Source of the DNA: Crenobacter oryzisoli
GTDB lineage: Bacteria; Pseudomonadota; Gammaproteobacteria; Burkholderiales; Chromobacteriaceae
Assembly (NCBI RefSeq): GCF_030385785.1
Contig: NZ_JAUEDK010000014.1
Coordinates: 1 to 64,000 of the forward strand
DNA length: 64,000 nucleotides
Direction: 5' to 3'
In this document: positions 61,872-64,000 of the stretch, one piece after another
How positions within the stretch are numbered: the stretch's first letter is position 1
Layout: each line of letters starts with the position of its first letter
Program-made: the position numbers and the translations under genes
Notes under the pieces: model-generated
Seen by the model: the letters and a program-made list of their open reading frames with translations, nothing else
Databases searched by the model: none
What the model was told of the DNA's origin: nothing

Positions 61872-63199
61872 GCAGCAAAGATCAACGGATGGTGAACGCT
61901 TTCGATCCGGCGACGTCGAGCCAGCTGCCTGCACGCGAGCAGGTGCTGATCCAGCGCCGCCAGCAGTCACTCGGCAAGGCTTATCGCCTGTTCTATGAGC
62001 ACCCGGTGCATGTGACGCGCGCCGAAGGCGTGTGGCTGTACGACCCGGACGGCAAGCCCTATCTCGACGTTTACAACAATGTGGCCTCGGTGGGACACAG
62101 CCATCCGCGTGTCGTGGAAGCCATCGCACGTCAGGCCGCCACGCTCAACACCCACACTCGCTACCTGAACGAAACCATTCTGGAGTACGCCGAACGGCTG
62201 CTGGCCACTTTCCCGGCTGCAATCAGCCAGGCCATGTTCACCTGTACCGGCAGCGAGGCCAACGACCTGGCGCTGCGCCTGGCCTGGAATGTCAGTGGTG
62301 GGCGCGGGGTCATCGTCAGCAACCATGCCTATCACGGTGTCACCCACAGCGTGGCCGAATGCTCGCCGGCCTTTGGCCCTAGCGTGCCACTTGGCCCACA
62401 TGTGCGCACCGTGCCACCGCCCGATGGCTACCGCCATGGAGAAGAACCGGTGGGCGAGCGTTTTGTGCGCCACGTGCAGGCGGCCATCGAGGATTTGCAG
62501 CGCCACGGTATCCAGCCGGCCGCGCTACTGGTGGATACCCTGTTCACTAGCGATGGCGTGTTTGCCGACCCACCGGGCTATCTTGCCCGCGCGGCGGAAG
62601 CGATCCGCGCTGCCGGTGGCGTGTTCATCGCCGACGAGGTGCAGGCCGGGTTTGCCCGCTCCGGCGGCCACTACTGGGGCTTCCAGCGGCATGGGGTGGT
62701 GCCCGATATCGTTACCATGGGCAAGCCGATGGGCAATGGCCATCCGATCGCCGGCCTGGTGGCAAGGCCCGAGATTATCGATGCCTTCGGCAGCAAGGTG
62801 CGCTATTTCAACACCTTTGGTGGTAACCCGGTGTCCTGCGCTGCCGGCATGGCGGTGCTGGATGTTATCCACGACGAAGACCTGCAACAGAATGCACGCG
62901 ATACCGGTGCTTATCTCAAGGCCGGTTTTGAGCGGTTGGCTGAAAAATACCCGCTGATCGGCGACGTGAGGGGCGTAGGCTTCTTTATCGGGGTGGAAAT
63001 GGTGTCGGACCGGCAGCAGAAGACCCTGGCCAGCAACGAGACCAGCCGTATCGTCAACGCGCTGCGCGACAAACGCATCCTGATCAGCGCCACCGGCCCG
63101 GCCGGTAACGTCCTCAAGGTGCGGCCACAATTGGTGTTTGCCCAAGAGCACGCCGACATGCTGCTCGATGCCTTGGATAACATCCTGGCGACGCTCTAG
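61868..63199 (+). CDS. Class III PLP enzyme, phospho-lyase-like (AGXT2L/ETNPPL type)
   Basis: 443 residues of the class III aminotransferase fold. The PLP lysine is Lys286 in [12 protein letters not shown], with Asp256 in [12 protein letters not shown]. The blocks [37 protein letters not shown] and [19 protein letters not shown] match the ethanolamine-phosphate/5-phosphohydroxylysine phospho-lyases better than ordinary transaminases. The likely reaction removes phosphate and ammonia from a phosphorylated amino alcohol to give an aldehyde or ketone. It is coupled to the kinase gene by ATGA, which strongly supports the pair. Confidence 0.85.
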   Translation: MSSKDQRMVNAFDPATSSQLPAREQVLIQRRQQSLGKAYRLFYEHPVHVTRAEGVWLYDPDGKPYLDVYNNVASVGHSHPRVVEAIARQAATLNTHTRYLNETILEYAERLLATFPAAISQAMFTCTGSEANDLALRLAWNVSGGRGVIVSNHAYHGVTHSVAECSPAFGPSVPLGPHVRTVPPPDGYRHGEEPVGERFVRHVQAAIEDLQRHGIQPAALLVDTLFTSDGVFADPPGYLARAAEAIRAAGGVFIADEVQAGFARSGGHYWGFQRHGVVPDIVTMGKPMGNGHPIAGLVARPEIIDAFGSKVRYFNTFGGNPVSCAAGMAVLDVIHDEDLQQNARDTGAYLKAGFERLAEKYPLIGDVRGVGFFIGVEMVSDRQQKTLASNETSRIVNALRDKRILISATGPAGNVLKVRPQLVFAQEHADMLLDALDNILATL

Positions 63200-63327
63200 T
63201 AGTGTTGTTTAGGGGAGGGGGTGGGGGCCAGCAGGGTAGCGTGCGGAGCCGCTCCCTGTTGCCAATACTTGGGAGGTTTACCCCGAAGCGTCTTGTTTAC
63301 CGTATTCAGACCTAGGCCGGGCCGTTT

Positions 63328-63353
63328 CATCGCCGGCTGTTGAGCCGGCGATG
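63328..63353. terminator. Hairpin between the phospho-lyase and chemoreceptor genes
   Basis: CATCGCCGGCT and AGCCGGCGATG form a perfect 11-bp stem with a four-base loop. T tracts are weak on both sides. It lies where two genes converge. Confidence 0.55.
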
Positions 63354-63367
63354 TTGGCTTGGGAGGA

Positions 63368-64000
63368 TCAGCCGAGTCTGAAGAAGCTCACGGATGCTTC
63401 GAGCCGTTTTGCGGTGGCCGCGAGATTTTGCGACGTCTCGGCGACCGAGTTGACGGCCGCTGTGTTTTCCTCGGACATCTGGGCAATTGCCTCTACATTC
63501 TGCGCCAGGCTCACCGATGCCGCCTTTTGCTCTTCAAGTGCGTTGGCGATCTCGCTGATGAGTTGAGAGACTTGGGTAGAGGCGTCCTGGACCGCTTGAA
63601 TGGAGGATCGGGTTTCTTCCGACAGCGATACGACTTCGTTGACGACGGTAGTGTTGTGTTGCATGCCGGTCGCGGCATGGGTGGCGCCATTTTGGATGGA
63701 TTGGATCATGCCACCAATTTCCTGAACCGAGCCGGTGGTCTTCTCTGCGAGCTTGCGCACTTCATCCGCCACAACCGCAAACCCTCGTCCCTGTTCACCC
63801 GCTCTGGCCGCTTCAATAGCGGCATTGAGCGCCAGCAGGTTGGTTTGGTCGGCAATGTCTTTGATCACCGTTGCCAGATCGCCAATCTGCAGCACGGACT
63901 GGGACAGGGTCCCGATTTCATCGGCGGACAGATCGATCGACTCGGCCACCGTCTTGGCCTGGTGGGTCGCCGAGTTGACGTTGCCCACGCTCGTCATCGC
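63368..64000 (-). CDS. Methyl-accepting chemotaxis protein, C-terminal part (truncated by window edge)
   Basis: About 210 residues of the cytoplasmic signalling domain. The hairpin tip [40 protein letters not shown] is complete, and the coiled coil runs to the stop ([19 protein letters not shown]). The sensor, membrane helices and HAMP domain lie beyond base 64000. No CheR-binding pentapeptide is at the end. Its ligand cannot be known from this part. Confidence 0.93.
   Translation of the reverse strand, partial: AMTSVGNVNSATHQAKTVAESIDLSADEIGTLSQSVLQIGDLATVIKDIADQTNLLALNAAIEAARAGEQGRGFAVVADEVRKLAEKTTGSVQEIGGMIQSIQNGATHAATGMQHNTTVVNEVVSLSEETRSSIQAVQDASTQVSQLISEIANALEEQKAASVSLAQNVEAIAQMSEENTAAVNSVAETSQNLAATAKRLEASVSFFRLG

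Overview
The window is about 63% GC chromosomal DNA from a Gram-negative aerobic heterotroph. Protocatechuate 3,4-dioxygenase, an OmpC-like porin of betaproteobacterial type, a PcaR-type IclR regulator, a tryptophanase with a TnaC-like leader, and glpR/K/F/D all fit a betaproteobacterium. The Chromobacteriaceae/Neisseriales are my best guess. That placement is inference; no rRNA or other phylogenetic marker is present and I saw no tRNA gene.

Left part (1-15.6 kb): a truncated IS4-family element; a hydantoin/allantoin-type module (NCS1 permease, GntR regulator, Cys/Cys racemase); a 2-hydroxyacid dehydrogenase; tryptophanase preceded by a previously unannotated-looking 35-codon TnaC leader; an ECF sigma/anti-sigma operon led by a small secreted protein; a block of small envelope proteins (lipoprotein, cupredoxin, LolA-like, SRPBCC); a GNAT; and ferredoxin-NADP reductase.

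Centre (15.7-48.5 kb): a large catabolic island that funnels hydroaromatic acids to protocatechuate and then to succinyl-CoA plus acetyl-CoA. pcaHG with a LysR regulator opens it and pcaIJFBDC closes it. Between them lie a fused 3-dehydroshikimate dehydratase (quiC1), two further stand-alone TIM-barrel paralogues with the same metal ligands, an HPPD-like protein that has lost two metal ligands, aroQ, two divergent AroE-type dehydrogenases, two KstD/fumarate-reductase-like flavoproteins, a NIPSNAP protein, three MFS transporters, a porin, a chemoreceptor, and TetR, IclR and PcaR-type regulators. Repeated PcaR-type boxes (GTTCGATAATCG-like) and a second 16-bp motif (TGTACC-N4-GGTnCA) recur in the same promoters and tie the units into one regulon. 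The flavoprotein sub-cluster at 25.1-33.6 kb is the best candidate for an undescribed pathway.

Right part (48.6-64 kb): a secreted His/Asp/Gly protein with seven 36-nt tandem repeats; glycerol catabolism (glpR, glpK, glpF, glpD); a decaying stretch (55.8-57.9 kb) with MarR, FGE-like and LysR-chimera pseudogenes; a DUF4239 membrane protein; a GntR-controlled operon of SDR, APH-fold kinase and PLP phospho-lyase-like enzyme; and the 3' end of a second chemoreceptor.

Small mobile repeats are scattered throughout: a 122-bp MITE with the IS4-type ends that landed inside a terminator, and five copies of another inverted-repeat element with GCCGCTAACAAAA-type ends.
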